Assembly (NCBI RefSeq): GCF_965216485.1
Contig: NZ_OZ244162.1
Location: 372,001-436,000, forward strand
Length of the DNA stretch: 64,000 nucleotides
From: Algiphilus sp965216485
GTDB lineage: Bacteria; Pseudomonadota; Gammaproteobacteria; Nevskiales; Nevskiaceae
Direction: 5' to 3'
Each line of letters begins with the position of its first letter. Positions within the stretch are counted from its first letter, which is position 1. The notes under the pieces are model-generated. The model had not been told where the DNA came from. It saw nothing but the letters and a program-made list of their open reading frames with translations, and did not search any database. A program made the translations under genes and the position numbers. Below, in pieces: positions 42,724 through 52,255 of this stretch.

Positions 42724-43968
42724 GTGGACTTCAGCCATAGCCCCAAGACCAAGGATTACTTGAAGCGCATCGAGACCTTCATGCGTGAGCGTGTTGCGCC
42801 GGTGGAAGCGGCGCATTTCAGCGAGATGATGAACGCCCAGCGCGGCGGCGACTGGACACGCTGGAAGATCAATCCCGAGATCGAGCGGCTCAAGAAGGAA
42901 GCCCAGGCCGAAGGTCTGTGGAACCTTTTCCTGCCCGAGGAGGGCGTTGGCGCGGGGCTTAGCAACGTCGACTATGCGCCGCTGTGCGAGGCCATGGGGC
43001 GCAGCCTGATCGCACCGGAAATCTTCAACTGCAATGCGCCGGACACCGGCAACATGGAAGTGCTGTGGAAGTACGGCAGCGAGGAGCAGAAGGCCACCTG
43101 GCTGGAGCCGCTGCTGCGCGGGGAAATCCGTTCCGCCTTCTGCATGACCGAGCCGGCAGTGGCCTCGAGTGACGCCACCAATATGCAGGCCACCGCTACG
43201 GTCGAGGGCGACGAAGTCGTGCTCAACGGCCGCAAGTGGTGGTCTTCCGGCATCGGCCACCCGCACTGCCGCGTCGCCATCTTCATGGGGCTGACGGACC
43301 CGGAAGCGGATCGCCACCACCGCCACAGCATGGTGCTGGTGCCGCTGGATACGCCGGGCGTGAAGATCGAGCGCATGCTGCCGGTGTTCAATGAATACGA
43401 CGAACCCTTCGGCCATGGCGAGGTGCTGTTCGACAATGTGCGCCTGCCCAAGAGCGCCTTCATCCAGGGGCCGGGCAAGGGCTTCGAGATTGCGCAGGGG
43501 CGTCTCGGACCGGGCCGCATCCACCACTGCATGCGTGCCCTGGGCGCAGCCGAACGCGCCCTGCAGCTGATGATCGAGCGCGGGCTGTCGCGCGAGGCCT
43601 TCGGCAAGTCGATCATCCATCTGGGCGGTAACCGGGAGCGCATTGCCGATCTGCGTGCCGCCATCGACCAGGCGCGTCTGCTCACGCTGTACGCGGCATG
43701 GAAGATCGATCAGGTCGGCGCACTGGCCGCGCTTACCGAGATCTCCGCGATCAAGGTGGTCGCACCCAATGTGCTGCAGCAGGTGATCGACGAAGCGATC
43801 CAGATGCATGGTGGCTGCGGCGTTTCCAACGACGTTCCGCTGGCGGCCATGTATGCGCAGGCCCGCGTATTGCGCATCGTCGACGGTCCGGATGCCGTGC
43901 ACCGCGGCATGATGGCGCGCATGGAGCTGGGCAAGTACGGCCATAGCGGCAGCCGATCGCGCAAGTGA
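42724..43968 (+). CDS. Acyl-CoA dehydrogenase
   Basis: 414 aa FAD enzyme oxidising acyl-CoA to enoyl-CoA. The body carries CMTEPAVASSDATNMQATA and WWSSGIGHPHCRVAIFMG (FAD/substrate motifs), FGHGEVLFDNVRLPKSAFI, and IQMHGGCGVSNDVPLAAMYAQAR near the end. The last segment IVDGPDAVHRGMMARMEL is typical of ACAD10/ACAD11-like enzymes for long or unusual acyl chains. GTG 42724 has AGAGGAGACGACC upstream. First gene of a six-gene operon. Confidence 0.93.
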   Translation: MDFSHSPKTKDYLKRIETFMRERVAPVEAAHFSEMMNAQRGGDWTRWKINPEIERLKKEAQAEGLWNLFLPEEGVGAGLSNVDYAPLCEAMGRSLIAPEIFNCNAPDTGNMEVLWKYGSEEQKATWLEPLLRGEIRSAFCMTEPAVASSDATNMQATATVEGDEVVLNGRKWWSSGIGHPHCRVAIFMGLTDPEADRHHRHSMVLVPLDTPGVKIERMLPVFNEYDEPFGHGEVLFDNVRLPKSAFIQGPGKGFEIAQGRLGPGRIHHCMRALGAAERALQLMIERGLSREAFGKSIIHLGGNRERIADLRAAIDQARLLTLYAAWKIDQVGALAALTEISAIKVVAPNVLQQVIDEAIQMHGGCGVSNDVPLAAMYAQARVLRIVDGPDAVHRGMMARMELGKYGHSGSRSRK

Positions 43969-44993
43969 GGGCGCAGACGCTCTTGCCGCCGGCGCTCCCG
44001 GCGGCACGCTTGGCCTTTGCCGACAGGCGGCGGCATCATGCCCACTGGGGAGACGCCGCACCTGCCGGTGCAGATGACACGACGATGCTGGGACAAGCCT
44101 TCGATGCCGTGATGTATTACGGGCTGCGCAAGCAACGCGCGGTCGCCGTCCTGCCGGATGACACCCGCTGGCTGGATCTCCCGAGTGGCGACCGGCTGTG
44201 CCTGCGCGACAGCGGTGGTGACTTGCCTCCGCTGATCATCGCCACCGCCAGCCCCTGCGGCATCGCGCACTACGACGCGATCTATGAACGGCTGCGCGGC
44301 CGCTACCGGGTCATCGTCTTCGATATGCCCGGCTTCGGCTTCTCGCCGCCGCGCATGGCCTATCGGCATGATCTGCAGGATGGCGCCAGTGCAATCCGCG
44401 GCCTGATCGAAACGCTGGACCTGCAGCAGGTGACGCTGGTCTGCTCCTCCATCAATGGCCTCTATGCCCTGGCCGCCAGCCGCCAGCTCGGCCCGCGCCT
44501 GGCGCGTCTGGTGCTGCTGCAGACGCCGGATCACGCCAACATGCTGGCCTGGTTTGCGCGCACGACGCAGACCTCGATTCGCACGCCGATGGTGGGGCAG
44601 TACCTCAATTTCGTCAGCCGGCGACGCTTTCCGCCCGCCTGGTTTCGCGTCACGCTGGCCGACCGGAACCTGCATGCGTCCTTCAGCGACATGGCCTTGC
44701 GCGCCCTTGACCAGGGCGCCTGCTACTGCTTTGCCAGCTTCGTGCAGGGCATGCGCAAGACGCGGGCCGATGACGCCCTACTGCATGCGCCGCCGCGCTT
44801 GCCGGTCACGGTCATCTGGGGTGGGCGCGACCGCACCCACCGTCATACCAAACCAACCTCGGTGCGCCAGCATTGCCCGCAGGCCGATCTGGTGACCTTT
44901 GACCAGGCCGGCCATTTTCCGGATCTGGAAGCACCTGACGCCTTCGCCGCCATCATTTCGACCCCCGCTCCGGCGGTCGCACTCGCACACTGA
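43965..44993 (+). CDS. Alpha/beta hydrolase, atypical nucleophile elbow
   Basis: 342 aa from GTG 43965 (which overlaps the previous stop as GTGA); ATG 44085 is an alternative that removes an Arg/Ala-rich lead. The hydrolase strand PPLIIATASPCGIAHYDAIY leads to VIVFDMPGFGFSPP, then LVCSSINGLYAL where the usual GxSxG is CSSIN: the Ser is kept but both glycines are changed. Later GGRDRTHRHT and QAGHFPDLEAP carry the Asp and His of a triad. Enzyme of the acyl operon; substrate unknown. Confidence 0.74.
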   Translation: MRAQTLLPPALPAARLAFADRRRHHAHWGDAAPAGADDTTMLGQAFDAVMYYGLRKQRAVAVLPDDTRWLDLPSGDRLCLRDSGGDLPPLIIATASPCGIAHYDAIYERLRGRYRVIVFDMPGFGFSPPRMAYRHDLQDGASAIRGLIETLDLQQVTLVCSSINGLYALAASRQLGPRLARLVLLQTPDHANMLAWFARTTQTSIRTPMVGQYLNFVSRRRFPPAWFRVTLADRNLHASFSDMALRALDQGACYCFASFVQGMRKTRADDALLHAPPRLPVTVIWGGRDRTHRHTKPTSVRQHCPQADLVTFDQAGHFPDLEAPDAFAAIISTPAPAVALAH

Positions 44994-44996
44994 TCC

Positions 44997-46064
44997 ATGA
45001 CCAACGAACGCATTGACGTCGCGGGCGATGTCCGCGACGGGGAAGCCCTCGACATCGACGCCGTGGATGCTTGGCTCAAGCCACGCATCGAGGGCCTGAA
45101 CGGGCGCCCCGAAGTCACCCAGTACAGCGGCGGCGCCTCGAACTGGACCTATCGCCTGGCCTATCCCAGCCATGACCTGATCCTGCGCCGGCCACCGGCC
45201 GGAACCAAGGCGGCCTCCGCGCACGACATGTCGCGGGAATACCGGGTGCAGGCTGGTCTGCACCCGGTCTATCCCTATGTTCCGAAAATGATGGCGCTGT
45301 GCGAGGACGAGGCGGTCATCGGTTGCCCGTTCTACGTCATGCGCCGCATTGAGGGCATCATTCCGCGCGCTGGCATGCCGCGCGGCCTCCCCTTCTCGGC
45401 CGAGCAGGCGCGGGCCCTGTGCCACTCGGCCATCGACAAACTCATTGCGCTGCACAGCGTGGATGTGGATCAGGCCGGCTTGCGCGACCTGGGCAAGGGA
45501 GCCGGCTACGTACAGCGTCAGATCGAAGGCTGGACCGAGCGCTACGCCAGCGCCCGCACCTGGAACGTGCCGCGTTTCCAGTATGTGTCGCGTTGGCTGG
45601 AAGCGAACCGGCCGATGGATGTGGCCACCTGCGTCATCCACAACGACTTCCGGCTGGACAACTGCGTACTCAACGCCGAGGACCCGACGCGCGTCATCGG
45701 TATCCTCGACTGGGAAATGGCGACGCTGGGCGATCCGCTGATGGATCTGGGCAATACGCTGGCCTACTGGATTCAGGCCGACGACGACCGCATCGCGCGC
45801 GCCACGCGACGGCAGCCGACACACCTGCCCGGCATGATGACGCGCGAGGAGATCGTCGCCTATTACTGCGAGCGTACCGGCTGGAAGCCCGACAACTGGC
45901 CCTTCTACGAGGTCTATGGGCTGTTCCGGCTGGCCGTGATCGGGCAGCAGATCTATTACCGCTACCACCATCGCCAGACGCGCAATCCCGCCTTCCGCAA
46001 CATCTGGATCCTGGTGCATTACCTGTACTGGCGCTGCCGCGGCGTGATCCGGAGGGCCACCTGA
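44997..46064 (+). CDS. Aminoglycoside-phosphotransferase-like kinase (ACAD10-type)
   Basis: 355 aa. The kinase core is VIHNDFRLDNCVL (catalytic Asp) and ILDWEMATLGDPLMDLG (metal-binding Asp); the N-lobe has YSGGASNWTYRLAYP and LILRRPPAG. This group, fused to acyl-CoA dehydrogenase in animal ACAD10/11, phosphorylates 4-hydroxyacyl-CoA in the breakdown of 4-hydroxy fatty acids. Its position beside an acyl-CoA dehydrogenase makes that role likely here. Stop overlaps the next start (TGATG). Confidence 0.87.
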   Translation: MTNERIDVAGDVRDGEALDIDAVDAWLKPRIEGLNGRPEVTQYSGGASNWTYRLAYPSHDLILRRPPAGTKAASAHDMSREYRVQAGLHPVYPYVPKMMALCEDEAVIGCPFYVMRRIEGIIPRAGMPRGLPFSAEQARALCHSAIDKLIALHSVDVDQAGLRDLGKGAGYVQRQIEGWTERYASARTWNVPRFQYVSRWLEANRPMDVATCVIHNDFRLDNCVLNAEDPTRVIGILDWEMATLGDPLMDLGNTLAYWIQADDDRIARATRRQPTHLPGMMTREEIVAYYCERTGWKPDNWPFYEVYGLFRLAVIGQQIYYRYHHRQTRNPAFRNIWILVHYLYWRCRGVIRRAT

Positions 46065-46756
46065 TGGGCGCGATCTATCTGATCCGGCACGGCCAGGCGA
46101 GCTTCGGAAAGGCGGACTATGACCAGCTCTCCAGCACCGGCATGCAGCAGGCCAGCCGCCTGGGCGAAGCGCTGTCGATGCGGCTACCGCACCCGGATGT
46201 GGTAGTGGCCGGCGCCATGCTGCGTCACCAGCAGACTGCGGCCAAGGCGCTCACGGCCATGGGCCTGCCGCCCGAATGGGAGACCGACGCGCGCTGGAAC
46301 GAGTTCGATCACGACGAGATCATCCGCGTCTTCGAGCCGCGCTATGCCAGCCACGCTGCACTGACCGCGGACATGGCGCGTACGCTGAAGCCACGGCGCG
46401 CCTTCCAGGACATGTTCAGCAAGGCCGTGGGCCGATGGGTCGACGGCGCCCACGACGACGACTACAACGAAACCTGGCCCGATTTCTGCGCTCGCGCACG
46501 CACGGCGCGCGACGATCTGCGCGAGCGCCTCGGTCGGGGTCGCAGCGCCCTGGTCTTCACCTCCGGCGGCGTCATCACCAGCATCGCCGCCGAACTCATG
46601 CGGCTTGGTACGCGCGAAACGCTGCGCCTGAACTGGACCATCGCCAACGCCAGCGTGACCAAGCTGATCTATTCCGATCGCGGTGTCTATCTGAGTACGC
46701 TCAACGAGCACGCCCATTTCGAGGGCATGCACCGCGACCTGATCACTTACCGCTAA
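46064..46756 (+). CDS. Histidine phosphatase family protein
   Basis: 230 aa phosphoglycerate-mutase-like enzyme. The catalytic LIRHGQASFG carries the phospho-acceptor His, and later VFTSGGVITSIAA replaces the usual GH pair, with the second conserved His missing from the typical place. It shares a TGATG with the previous kinase. Such phosphatases recur beside ACAD10-type kinases; a role in removing the 4-phosphoryl group is possible but not shown. Ribosome site GGAGGG. Confidence 0.78.
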   Translation: MGAIYLIRHGQASFGKADYDQLSSTGMQQASRLGEALSMRLPHPDVVVAGAMLRHQQTAAKALTAMGLPPEWETDARWNEFDHDEIIRVFEPRYASHAALTADMARTLKPRRAFQDMFSKAVGRWVDGAHDDDYNETWPDFCARARTARDDLRERLGRGRSALVFTSGGVITSIAAELMRLGTRETLRLNWTIANASVTKLIYSDRGVYLSTLNEHAHFEGMHRDLITYR

Positions 46757-46773
46757 CCGTCAGGACACACACC

Positions 46774-47520
46774 ATGCGCAAATCCATCCTCATTACCGGC
46801 GCATCCTCCGGCCTCGGTGCCGGCATGGCGCGCGAATTCGCCGCCAAGGGACGCGACCTGGCGCTCTGCGCCCGCCGCACCGAACGCCTGGAGGCGCTGC
46901 GCGACGAACTGACACGCGACCATCCCGAGTGCCGCGTCGTCATCCGCCCCCTGGATGTCAACGACCACGACGCCGTCTTTGAAACCTTCCGCGCCTTCGC
47001 CAGCGATCTCGGCGGCCTGGACCGCATCATCGTCAATGCCGGCATGGGCAAGGGGCAGCCCCTGGGCACCGGCTATTTCTATGCCAACAAGCAGACGGCG
47101 GAAACCAACTTCGTGTCTGCGCTGGCGCAGATGGAAGCGGCCATGGAACTGTTCCGCGAGGCCAACGCCGGCCACCTGGTGGTCATTTCGTCGATCAGCG
47201 CCTTCCGCGGCATGCCCAAGAACCTGACCACCTATGCCGCCAGCAAGGCCGGCGTGGCGGCGCTGGCCGAAGGCCTGCGCGCCGAGCTGCTGGATTCACC
47301 GATTACGGTGAGTACGATCTTCCCCGGCTATATCCGTTCGGAAATCAACGAGAAGGTGAAGAACACTCCCTTCATGGTCGACACCGAAACCGGATGCCGC
47401 GCTATGGTGCGCGCCATCGAGCAGGAGCGGGCCGAAGCTTCGGTTCCGCCCTGGCCGTGGATCCCGATCGGGGCTGCGATGCGTCACCTGCCGCTGCGCG
47501 CGGTGACGCGCCTCTCCTGA
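46774..47520 (+). CDS. Short-chain dehydrogenase/reductase
   Basis: 248 aa. NAD(P)-binding ILITGASSGLGAGMAREF, NAG at about residue 88, catalytic Ser in VISSISAFRGMPK, and the active-site YAASKAGVAALAEGL (YxxxK). The arginines CARRTERL after the second strand favour NADP(H). It would oxidise or reduce a hydroxyacyl or alcohol intermediate of the acyl operon. ATG 46774 with CAGGA upstream. Confidence 0.88.
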   Translation: MRKSILITGASSGLGAGMAREFAAKGRDLALCARRTERLEALRDELTRDHPECRVVIRPLDVNDHDAVFETFRAFASDLGGLDRIIVNAGMGKGQPLGTGYFYANKQTAETNFVSALAQMEAAMELFREANAGHLVVISSISAFRGMPKNLTTYAASKAGVAALAEGLRAELLDSPITVSTIFPGYIRSEINEKVKNTPFMVDTETGCRAMVRAIEQERAEASVPPWPWIPIGAAMRHLPLRAVTRLS

Positions 47521-47547
47521 TCTCTTGCCATCAACGGAGACTTAACC

Positions 47548-48030
47548 ATGACGCGACCCCAGAAGCTGGGCCCGCAGCGGGTGCATTTCACCACCGACAC
47601 CGCCCTTGACCGCGACGCGGTGTTCGCATTCTTTGCCGACCACGAGCGCTTCGGAACCCTGTTCGCGCCGTCCTTTGCGGCCAAGCCGGGCGCGCTGATC
47701 AAGCGCACCGGTACCGCCACCGAAGGCCAGGACCCGAACGGTGTCGGTTCCGTGCGCAGCGCCAAGCTCGGCCCTTTCACCCTGCTTGAAGAAGTGATCG
47801 TGACCTTCGAGCCGGGTGTCTGCATTGAGTACACCGCGACGCGCGGTCCCATTCGCAATCATCTCGGGCGCATCGAATTCAGCGACAACGCCGATGGTGG
47901 CACCCACATCGACTACCGCATCTGGTTCGACACCGTCCTTCCGGGGCTGGGCAAGCTGCTCGCACTGCAGCTGGGCAACGCACTCAACGGCGGCTGGAAG
48001 CGCACCGAGCGCCAGTTCGCCACTGCCTGA
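47548..48030 (+). CDS. SRPBCC-superfamily (polyketide-cyclase/START-like) protein
   Basis: 160 aa, a helix-grip ligand-binding fold: VHFTTDTALDRDAVFAFFADHERFGTLFAPSF at the start, RSAKLGPFTLLEEVIVTFEPG in the middle, and a long C-terminal helix GLGKLLALQLGNALNGGWKRTERQ. No catalytic residues can be assigned. As the last gene of the acyl operon it may bind a lipid intermediate. The next gene is convergent, with a terminator hairpin between them. Confidence 0.82.
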   Translation: MTRPQKLGPQRVHFTTDTALDRDAVFAFFADHERFGTLFAPSFAAKPGALIKRTGTATEGQDPNGVGSVRSAKLGPFTLLEEVIVTFEPGVCIEYTATRGPIRNHLGRIEFSDNADGGTHIDYRIWFDTVLPGLGKLLALQLGNALNGGWKRTERQFATA

Positions 48031-48044
48031 GGCGGCAGCGCGAT

Positions 48045-48084
48045 ACAAAGAAATGGCCCGCCGTGCCTGCGCACGACGGGCCAT
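48045..48084 (-). terminator. Terminator hairpin for the PF10118 gene, convergent with SRPBCC
   Basis: ATGGCCCG-CCGTGC (48053-48066), loop CTGC, GCACGACGGGCCAT (48071-48084): a 14-bp stem with one non-pair. Read on the minus strand it is followed by TTCTTTG (48045-48052), a modest U-rich tail. Confidence 0.7.
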
Positions 48085-48111
48085 GCGTCGCTCAAACCGT
48101 GTCCGGCGTGA

Positions 48112-48960
48112 TCAGGCTGCGCGTGCGAGCTGATCCACCTGCGCCACGAAGTCGTCCATTTCCTTCAGGAAAGCGCGGTTGTCGTGGTCCCACGGATGGA
48201 AGCCGGGGCGGAAATAGTCGAGGTAGTCGAAGAAGGCGCGCCGGAAGACTCCGGGCGAGCGCCCCAGAAGGAAACCGCCCAGCTGACGCCAGCCGCGCAG
48301 GCTACCAAGGGGCTTGGTTTCGGGATCGGCGCGCAGCGCACGCAGATACATCTCTCCCAGCTTGCTGAACAGAACCACCGTGGCCAGCACCTGCCCCGCG
48401 TAGCGGATGGCCTCGGCGCGCAGGCCACTGCCTTCGACCGCGCGGTAGACATCGAAGGCCACCGCCTTGTGCTCGGTTTCCTCCAGGGCGTGCCAACGCC
48501 ACATTGCGGACATGGCCGGGTCTTTCGAGCCGCCCACGACGCGCGCATCGTCCAGGGCTTGATGCGCCAGGATGGCGGTGAAGTGTTCCAGCGCTACGGT
48601 ACCGGAGAGCTGTACCGCACGCGGGGTGTGCCTGCGGAAGAAGTCGAGCAGGCTCTTGACCTCTGCCTCCATTTTCTCCGCCGGGATTCCAGCTTCCTGC
48701 AGCGCGGCGTTATAGATCTCATGCTCGCGCCCATGCATGGCTTCCTGGCCAATGAAGGCGCGCACGGCTTCGCGCAGTCTGGGGTCGGTGATGTCTTCCT
48801 GGTAGTTGCGCACACTGCTGATGAAGAAGCGCTCTCCCACCGGGAACAGGATGGACATGCAGTTCATGAACAGACCGACCTGACGGCCGGCCGGGTGCCA
48901 GTCGAGGATGTTCTGCTTGTCAATCGGAAAGCTCAGATCACGCCGAACGGGCTGCATCAC
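48112..48960 (-). CDS. PF10118 metal-dependent hydrolase (paralogue 3)
   Basis: 282 aa, closest in motifs to paralogue 1: GQEAMHGREHEIY, LEHFTAILAH and WHALEETEHKAVAFDVY (putative diiron ligands), then YFRPGFHPWDHD. It is divergent from a MerR-type regulator, with a 7-4-7 palindrome in its promoter. ATG 48960, with AGGAGA upstream; ATG 48957 is an alternative. Function unproven, probably linked to lipid or hydrocarbon metabolism. Confidence 0.85.
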   Translation of the reverse strand: MMQPVRRDLSFPIDKQNILDWHPAGRQVGLFMNCMSILFPVGERFFISSVRNYQEDITDPRLREAVRAFIGQEAMHGREHEIYNAALQEAGIPAEKMEAEVKSLLDFFRRHTPRAVQLSGTVALEHFTAILAHQALDDARVVGGSKDPAMSAMWRWHALEETEHKAVAFDVYRAVEGSGLRAEAIRYAGQVLATVVLFSKLGEMYLRALRADPETKPLGSLRGWRQLGGFLLGRSPGVFRRAFFDYLDYFRPGFHPWDHDNRAFLKEMDDFVAQVDQLARAA

Positions 48961-48976
48961 AAATCTCCTGCAATGG

Positions 48977-48994
48977 TGTCATTGATTAATGACA
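48977..48994. promoter_or_regulatory. Palindromic operator between PF10118 and MerR genes
   Basis: TGTCATT-GATT-AATGACA is a perfect 7-4-7 inverted repeat lying 17 bases upstream of the PF10118 start. It shares size and the GATT spacer with the alkB operator but not the arm sequence. Confidence 0.55.
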
Positions 48995-49146
48995 ATATTG
49001 CACGGGGCCATGGCCGGCAATGCCGTTCATCGCTGTCAAAGTCACCGTCCAGTTGTCGTTTCCGATACGCGGTGCCGTAGACTGCGTTGCGACAAGCAAT
49101 CGCATCGCTTGCGCCAACGAAACAGAGTCTGGAGACCGTGGAACCG

Positions 49147-50099
49147 ATGAGCAGTCACAACGCGGCCGATGCCGAAACGGACACCATCAGCGCGCATAAG
49201 GTGGAGCGGGAATACACCATTGACCAGCTTGCACGCGCTGCCGACACCACGGTACGCAATGTGCGTGCCTATCAGGACCGGGGTCTGATCCCCCCACCGG
49301 AGCGCCGCGGACGTACCGGCTATTACGGATCAGAGCATCTGTCGCGCCTGCGCATCATCGGGCAGATGATCAACCGCGGCTATACGCTCACCTCGATCGG
49401 CGAGCTGCTCGAAGCTGGGAACACGGTCGTGACATCGCTCAGGTGATGGGCCTGGAAGCCGCCGTCACCAGTCCATGGACCGATGAGACGGGCGGCTATT
49501 TCACGCTGCCGCAACTGGTGAAGATGTTTGGCGGCAGATTCGAACCGCGCTGGCTGGTCAAGGCCAGCGAGCTGGGCATTCTGCGCTCCGAGGGCGCGCG
49601 CTTCTACGCGCCCAGCCCGCGCATGCTCCGCGCCGGCGCTGAACTGGTGAAGACCGGCATCCCGCTCGATGAGATGCTGGATGTGGTGGCCAAGCTGCGC
49701 GACAACGTCGAACGTGCCGCCAATGACATGGTGCGGCTGGTCGAGCACCATATCTTCGACCGCTTCGGTCCGGGGCTGCCACCCTCCGACGAAATTCCCG
49801 CGCTGGGTGACGCGATCTGGCGGCTGCGCCCGCTGGTGGAAGTCGCGGTGCACGCCGAGGTGGCGCGCGCCATGGAGCGCGCCGCCACGCGCCACCTGGG
49901 CGACCGGCTGGCCTACGTGCTCGACCATCTGCACGACCACAGCGAGACGGAAAGCGCCACCGCCCCCGTATCGGACAAGGCATCGGGCCGCAAGCGCGCC
50001 ACCGCGAAGAAGAGCACCAGCCGGAAAGCATCCGCGAAGAAGGGCACCGCGGCCGGCGCTGCCAGGAAGGCTGGCGGCCGGCGCAAGAGCCGCGCCTAG
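49147..50099 (+). pseudogene. MerR-family regulator interrupted by a one-base frameshift
   Basis: The first part (to 49442) encodes a MerR DNA-binding domain (EYTIDQLARAADTTVRNVRAYQDRGLIPPPERRGRTGYYG ... YTLTSIGELLEA). At about 49414-49416 one base appears missing: in the other frame the sequence continues WEHGRDIAQVMGLEAAVTSPWTDE, the expected MerR continuation, through 50099. The C-terminal half carries a helical ligand-binding domain and a Lys/Ala/Arg-rich tail (GRKRATAKKSTSRKASAKK). GTG 49138 with GGAG five bases upstream is an alternative start. Either a real mutation or a sequencing error. It would regulate the divergent PF10118 gene. Confidence 0.82.
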
Positions 50100-50102
50100 A
50101 AC

Positions 50103-50960
50103 CTACTCCCCGCCCTGCATCAATCGACGCGCCCCGGCACTGACCAGACGCTGATAGGTCGTCGGCATCAGCCGCTGCATGGCATCGACGGCATAGGCAT
50201 CTGGTCCGATCAGCACGCGACGCGCGTTGCGTGCCACGCCGCGCAGGATGACGTCGGCCGCCTTCTCCGGCGTGGTGATGAATAACTTGCTGAAGCGCGC
50301 CTTGCTTTCTGTGACATCACTGGCACCCATGGATGCCATGTTGTCCGTGAAGCGGGCCGCCTGCGCAATATTGGTCTTGATGCCGCCTGGATGCACCGAG
50401 GTCGCGCTGGCGCCGCTGTGGGCAATATCCAGCTCCTGACGCAGCGCCTCGGTATAGCCGCGGACCGCGAATTTGGCCGCGTTGTAGGCCCCCTGTGAGG
50501 GCACAGCGATCAGGCCGAAGATGCTCGACACGTTGACCACGTGGCCTTCGCCGGTCTGCTTGAGATAGGGCAGGAAGGCCTGCGTGCCGTAGACGACGCC
50601 CCAGAAGTCGATGTCCATCAACCAGCGTAGATCGTCGTCCGACATGCCATCGATGGGGCTGCCCATCGCGACCCCGGCATTGTTGAAGATGAAGTGGACT
50701 GCGCCCAACTCAGACGCGGTGGATTCGGCCCATTGCTGCACCTGCGCCTTGTCCGCAACATCCACAGCGGTGGAGGTCACGCGTACACCGCGATCGGCCA
50801 ATTCAGCGGCAACGGCGTCGACGCTCGCCTTGTTCACGTCCGAAAGCGCCAGGTGACAGCCGAGTCCCGCCAACTGGTGCGCGAGCGCGCGACCGATACC
50901 GCTACCCGCGCCCGTGATGGCCGCCACCCGGCCCTGATACCGCTTTGCAAGACGGCTCAT
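50103..50960 (-). CDS. Short-chain dehydrogenase/reductase
   Basis: 285 aa. AAITGAGSGIGRALAHQL (NAD(P)-binding), FNNAGVAMG, VVNVSSIFGLIAVPSQGAYNAAKFAVRG (catalytic Ser and YxxxK) and VHPGGIKTNIA are all present. The C-terminal extension past residue 210 (VTESKARFSKLFITTPEKAADVIL) is shared with longer membrane-associated SDRs. ATG 50960 follows AAGGA. It ends three bases past the MerR gene, convergent with it. Substrate unknown. Confidence 0.88.
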   Translation of the reverse strand: MSRLAKRYQGRVAAITGAGSGIGRALAHQLAGLGCHLALSDVNKASVDAVAAELADRGVRVTSTAVDVADKAQVQQWAESTASELGAVHFIFNNAGVAMGSPIDGMSDDDLRWLMDIDFWGVVYGTQAFLPYLKQTGEGHVVNVSSIFGLIAVPSQGAYNAAKFAVRGYTEALRQELDIAHSGASATSVHPGGIKTNIAQAARFTDNMASMGASDVTESKARFSKLFITTPEKAADVILRGVARNARRVLIGPDAYAVDAMQRLMPTTYQRLVSAGARRLMQGGE

Positions 50961-51442
50961 AGTGTCCTTTCCTGAATGATAGTCCGTCGCACCGTGCGAC
51001 CCCCGAGTGCATGCCACGCAAGCTGGCGGCGGCGCCTTTGAGGCGCCGCCCAGGACGGTCGTCGATCACTCCGCTTGTCCGCAGCATGCATTCCCAATGT
51101 AGCAGCTTCGGCGCAGGCTTTTGTCTGCGCATCATGGCTCGCTGAATGCCATCCCACTGGTGGACAACACATTTTTTCAGCAAACCGTCACATCCATCGG
51201 CAACGCCCGCCACATGGGGCTTTGCGCCAACAACCCAGCGGTGAAGGCGCGCGCCGGAGCCGTGAGAAAGTTTCCTTTCGTACCCAGCCGCGGTATGGTA
51301 ACGGGAGTTTGTGGCCATTTTTCTGGCCCGACGAGGCGCCGCGGCCGCACTGCGGCCGCCGTCCCTGATGGCGAAATGTGCTTGCTGGGTAGCGCCCTGG
51401 CCGCGTTTCGTTGTTGATCATGCACCGCCACGGGAATTAACG
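50961..51442. other. 482-bp intergenic region upstream of the betaine genes
   Basis: No credible gene. It holds a perfect 9-bp GC hairpin, GGCGGCGCC/GGCGCCGCC with loop TTTGA (51028-51050), and a weak promoter-like pair TTTCCT-N17-TATGGT (51271-51299). The length suggests a regulated leader for the osmoprotectant genes, but no specific element is recognised. Confidence 0.45.
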
Positions 51443-52254
<812 letters not shown>

Positions 52255-52255
<1 letters not shown>

